A stretch of 64,000 nt of DNA, from assembly GCF_013449725.1 (NCBI RefSeq), contig NZ_JACCFF010000006.1, forward strand, positions 248,001 through 312,000. The letters run 5' to 3'. A program made the position numbers and the translations under genes. Shown here in pieces: positions 61,554-64,000 of the stretch (positions are counted from its first letter, which is position 1; each line of letters begins with the position of its first letter). The notes beneath the pieces are model-generated. The model had not been told where the DNA came from, made no database searches, and saw nothing but the letters and a program-made list of their open reading frames with translations. Origin of the DNA: Mycobacteroides sp. LB1. Its GTDB lineage: Bacteria > Actinomycetota > Actinomycetes > Mycobacteriales > Mycobacteriaceae.

Positions 61554-63917
61554 ATGACGGGATCACCAGACTCCGGATTCAACGGCAAAATCGCCTTGGA
61601 CATCAGGGATTCCGAGCCTGACTGGACTCCCTACGCCGCTCCGACGGCTCCCGAGGGTGCCCCCAACATCCTGTATCTCGTCTGGGATGACACCGGCATC
61701 GCCACCTGGGACTGCTTCGGCGGCTTGGTTGAGATGCCTGCCATGAGCCGCATCGCGGAGCGCGGCGTCAGGCTTTCGCAGTTCCACACCACCGCGCTCT
61801 GTTCGCCTACCCGGGCATCGCTCCTGACTGGCCGCAACGCCACCACCGTGGGCATGGCCACCATCGAGGAATTCACCGACGGCTTCCCGAACTGCAACGG
61901 CCGTATCCCGTTCGACACCGCGCTGCTCTCTGAGGTGCTCGCCGAAAAGGGCTGGAACACCTACTGCGTGGGCAAGTGGCACCTGACCCCGCTGGAAGAA
62001 GCGAATCTCGCGGCCACCAAACGGCATTGGCCACTCTCGCGCGGCTTCGAGCGGTTCTACGGCTTCATGGGCGGCGAGACCGACCAGTGGTACCCGGACC
62101 TGGTCTACGACAACCACCCCGTCAATCCGCCCGCCACTCCCGAGGACGGCTATCACCTGTCAAAGGACATTGCCGACAAGACCATCGAGTTCATCCGCGA
62201 CGCCAAGGTCATCGCGCCCGACAAGCCATGGTTCTCCTACGTGTGTCCCGGCGCCGGGCACGCCCCGCACCACGTCTTCAAGGAATGGGCCGACAAGTAC
62301 GCCGGCACGTTCGACATGGGCTACGAGCTGTACCGCGAGATTGTGCTGGAGAACCAGAAGAAGCTCGGCATCGTACCCGCGGACACCGAATTATCGCCCG
62401 TCAACCCGTATCTCGACGTCAAGGGACCCAATGGCGAACCCTGGCCGCTACAGGACACCGTGCGCCCCTGGGACTCGCTCAACGACGAGGAGAGGCGCCT
62501 GTTCTCCCGGATGGCCGAGGTGTTCGCCGGGTTCCTGAGCTACACCGACGACCAGATCGGCCGCGTCCTGGACTACCTGGAGGAGTCGGGCCAGCTCGAC
62601 AACACCATCATCGTGGTGATCTCCGATAACGGCGCCAGCGGTGAGGGCGGCCCCAACGGCTCGGTCAACGAGGTGAAGTTCTTCAACGGCTACATCGACA
62701 CCGCCGAAGAGAGCCTGCGCTTCTACGACAACCTCGGCGGCACCGACACCTACAACCACTATCCAATTGGCTGGGCGATGGCCTTCAACACGCCCTACAA
62801 GCTCTACAAGCGCTACGCCTCACACGAGGGCGGCATCGCGGACACCGCAATCATCAGCTGGCCCAACGGGATCGCCGCGCACGGCCAGGTCCGCGACACC
62901 TACGTCAACGTCAGCGATATCACCCCCACGATCTACGACCTGCTGGGCATGACACCCCCCGAGGCGGTGAAGGGCATCGCCCAGAAACCGCTTGACGGCG
63001 TGAGTTTCACCGCAGCACTTAAGGACCCAAAAGCACAGACCGGCAAGGACACCCAGTTCTACACAATGCTCGGCACCCGCGGTATCTGGCACAAGGGCTG
63101 GTTCGCCAACACCGTGCACGCCGCCACGCCCTCGGGCTGGTCGAACTTCGACAAGGACCGCTGGGAGCTGTTCCACATCGAGTCCGACCGCAGCCAGTGT
63201 CGCGACCTTGCGCAGGCCGAGCCCGCGAAACTCGAAGAGCTCAAACAGCTCTGGTTCGATGAGGCCGCCAAATACAACGGCCTGCCGCTGGCCGACCTGA
63301 ACATCCTCGAAACCCTCACCAGGTGGCGGCCCTACCTGGCGGGAGAGCGCACCTCGTTCATCTACTACCCGAACACCGCCGAAGTCGGTCTCGGTGCCGC
63401 GGTAGAGATTCGGGGACAGTCGTTCTCGGTGCTCGCCGAGGTATCGATCGACACGACGGGGGCCGAGGGCGTCATCTTCAAACAGGGCGGCGCCCACGGC
63501 GGCCACGTGCTGTTCATGCAGGACGGGCGGCTGCACTACATCTACAACTTCATGGGGGAGAAGGAGCAGAAGGTGTCCTCGTCGGGCGCGGTGCCGCTGG
63601 GCGCCCACGTGCTCGGCGCCCGTTTCACCAAGACCGGCACCGTCGCGGGCAGTCATACCCCAGTCGGCGACGTGACGCTCTTCATCGACGAACAGGTCGT
63701 CGGGTCACTGCCGGGCGTCGAAACCCACCCGGGCACATTCGGGTTGGCCGGGGCTGGCTTGTCCGTCGGGCGTAACAGCGGCTCGGGAGTGTCCTCGGCC
63801 TACAAAGTGCCGTACGCGTTCACCGGCGGAACCATCGCCCAGGTGGTTGTCGACATCTCGGGGGAGCCGTACGAAAACCTGGAGAAGAAGCTGGCGCTGG
63901 CCTTCTCAAAGGACTAG
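61554..63917 (+). CDS. Arylsulfatase
   Basis: A 787-residue sulfatase. The formylglycine site is C83 in LCSPTRASLLTGR (C-x-P-x-R), the metal-binding N-terminus has YLVWDDTG, and later blocks GKWHLTP and VISDNGASGEGG are typical. It needs a formylglycine-generating enzyme encoded elsewhere. The region after about residue 600 (GHVLFMQDGRLHYIYNFMGE) is a beta-sandwich-like C-terminal domain seen in long actinobacterial arylsulfatases. No signal peptide is obvious, so it may be cytoplasmic. The ATG is preceded by GAGGGAGCGGCC. It releases sulfate from aryl or other sulfate esters. Confidence 0.9.
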   Translation: MTGSPDSGFNGKIALDIRDSEPDWTPYAAPTAPEGAPNILYLVWDDTGIATWDCFGGLVEMPAMSRIAERGVRLSQFHTTALCSPTRASLLTGRNATTVGMATIEEFTDGFPNCNGRIPFDTALLSEVLAEKGWNTYCVGKWHLTPLEEANLAATKRHWPLSRGFERFYGFMGGETDQWYPDLVYDNHPVNPPATPEDGYHLSKDIADKTIEFIRDAKVIAPDKPWFSYVCPGAGHAPHHVFKEWADKYAGTFDMGYELYREIVLENQKKLGIVPADTELSPVNPYLDVKGPNGEPWPLQDTVRPWDSLNDEERRLFSRMAEVFAGFLSYTDDQIGRVLDYLEESGQLDNTIIVVISDNGASGEGGPNGSVNEVKFFNGYIDTAEESLRFYDNLGGTDTYNHYPIGWAMAFNTPYKLYKRYASHEGGIADTAIISWPNGIAAHGQVRDTYVNVSDITPTIYDLLGMTPPEAVKGIAQKPLDGVSFTAALKDPKAQTGKDTQFYTMLGTRGIWHKGWFANTVHAATPSGWSNFDKDRWELFHIESDRSQCRDLAQAEPAKLEELKQLWFDEAAKYNGLPLADLNILETLTRWRPYLAGERTSFIYYPNTAEVGLGAAVEIRGQSFSVLAEVSIDTTGAEGVIFKQGGAHGGHVLFMQDGRLHYIYNFMGEKEQKVSSSGAVPLGAHVLGARFTKTGTVAGSHTPVGDVTLFIDEQVVGSLPGVETHPGTFGLAGAGLSVGRNSGSGVSSAYKVPYAFTGGTIAQVVVDISGEPYENLEKKLALAFSKD

Positions 63918-63924
63918 CCAAGGA

Positions 63925-64000
63925 TTAGGCGGGCCACTCGGTGAGCTGTTCCCATTCACCGAACGGCGGCTTGTGCGCAGCAGCGATCACGATCTGCCCG
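63925..64000 (-). CDS. C-terminal end of an unidentified protein (runs off right edge)
   Basis: Reading the minus strand inward from the edge gives 24 codons ending IAAAHKPPFGEWEQLTEWPA and a TAA at 63925-63927. The composition is protein-like and the frame is open to the window edge. It is convergent with the arylsulfatase, seven bases from its stop. Too little is present to name it. Confidence 0.5.
   Translation of the reverse strand, partial: GQIVIAAAHKPPFGEWEQLTEWPA

Noticed and set aside
1..64000. CRISPR array or insertion sequence
   Set aside because: No regularly spaced repeats and no transposase-like protein were seen on either strand.

Overview
This is high-GC actinobacterial chromosome from a mycobacterium, most likely a rapid grower of the Mycobacteroides abscessus/chelonae type. 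That species-level placing is inferred from gene content and is not proved here. Mycobacterial markers are a complete yrbE-mce operon, EspC-like and WXG-like secretion substrates, an MPT64-like antigen, an EphD-type fusion, and a core gene order that follows the M. tuberculosis Rv2314c-Rv2345 neighbourhood (tldE, tldD, uspABC, a fused ECF ATPase, tRNA-Asn, dnaG, dgt, a TPM protein). That comparison is from memory.

Region 1 (1-18,312) is one tightly packed plus-strand operon in which almost every stop codon overlaps the next start. It runs: desaturase (3' end only), diaminobutyrate aminotransferase, diaminobutyrate decarboxylase, a possible GNAT-fold acyltransferase, an SRPBCC protein, a lipoprotein, an ABC-2 ATPase and permease, an acyl carrier protein, a fatty acyl-AMP ligase, YrbE-A/B, MceA-F and a PF10118 protein. 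Read as a pathway, Dat and Ddc would make 1,3-diaminopropane, the ligase would load a (desaturated) fatty acid on the carrier protein, an acyltransferase would join them, and the ABC and Mce systems would move the lipid through the envelope. This unusual pairing of a lipoamine pathway with an Mce system is the strongest candidate for an undescribed system.

Region 2 (18,415-27,102) is core: glyS, a class III aminotransferase, a TPM-domain membrane protein, dgt, dnaG, a small membrane protein, tRNA-Asn and a terminator.

Region 3 (27,200-33,900) is accessory: a probable type VII secretion cassette (helical protein, DUF3558-like lipoprotein, PPE/EspB-like protein with a Gly-rich tail, EspC-like protein, WXG-motif effector with a Gly-rich hydrophobic C-terminus) followed by a membrane protein that may be its immunity partner. 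An ECF-type promoter lies upstream and a related, orphan copy of it lies downstream.

Region 4 (34,204-54,468) is core or near-core: HIT protein, lipoprotein, VIT1/CCC1 protein, ECF transporter, UspABC amino-sugar importer, TldD/TldE, a four-gene minus-strand oxidative lipid set (monooxygenase, EphD, ferredoxin reductase, PF10118 protein), an OmpR-type two-component system with a DUF4173-like membrane protein, and a tRNA with anticodon CAT.

Region 5 (54,469-60,300), just downstream of that tRNA, is lower in GC and looks horizontally acquired. It holds an 801-aa protein and a 344-aa protein, both with R-x4-H motifs of HEPN type, and a DUF6602-like nuclease candidate, which together suggest a defence island. 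Region 6 (60,563-64,000) holds an MPT64-like secreted protein, an arylsulfatase and the end of an unidentified gene.
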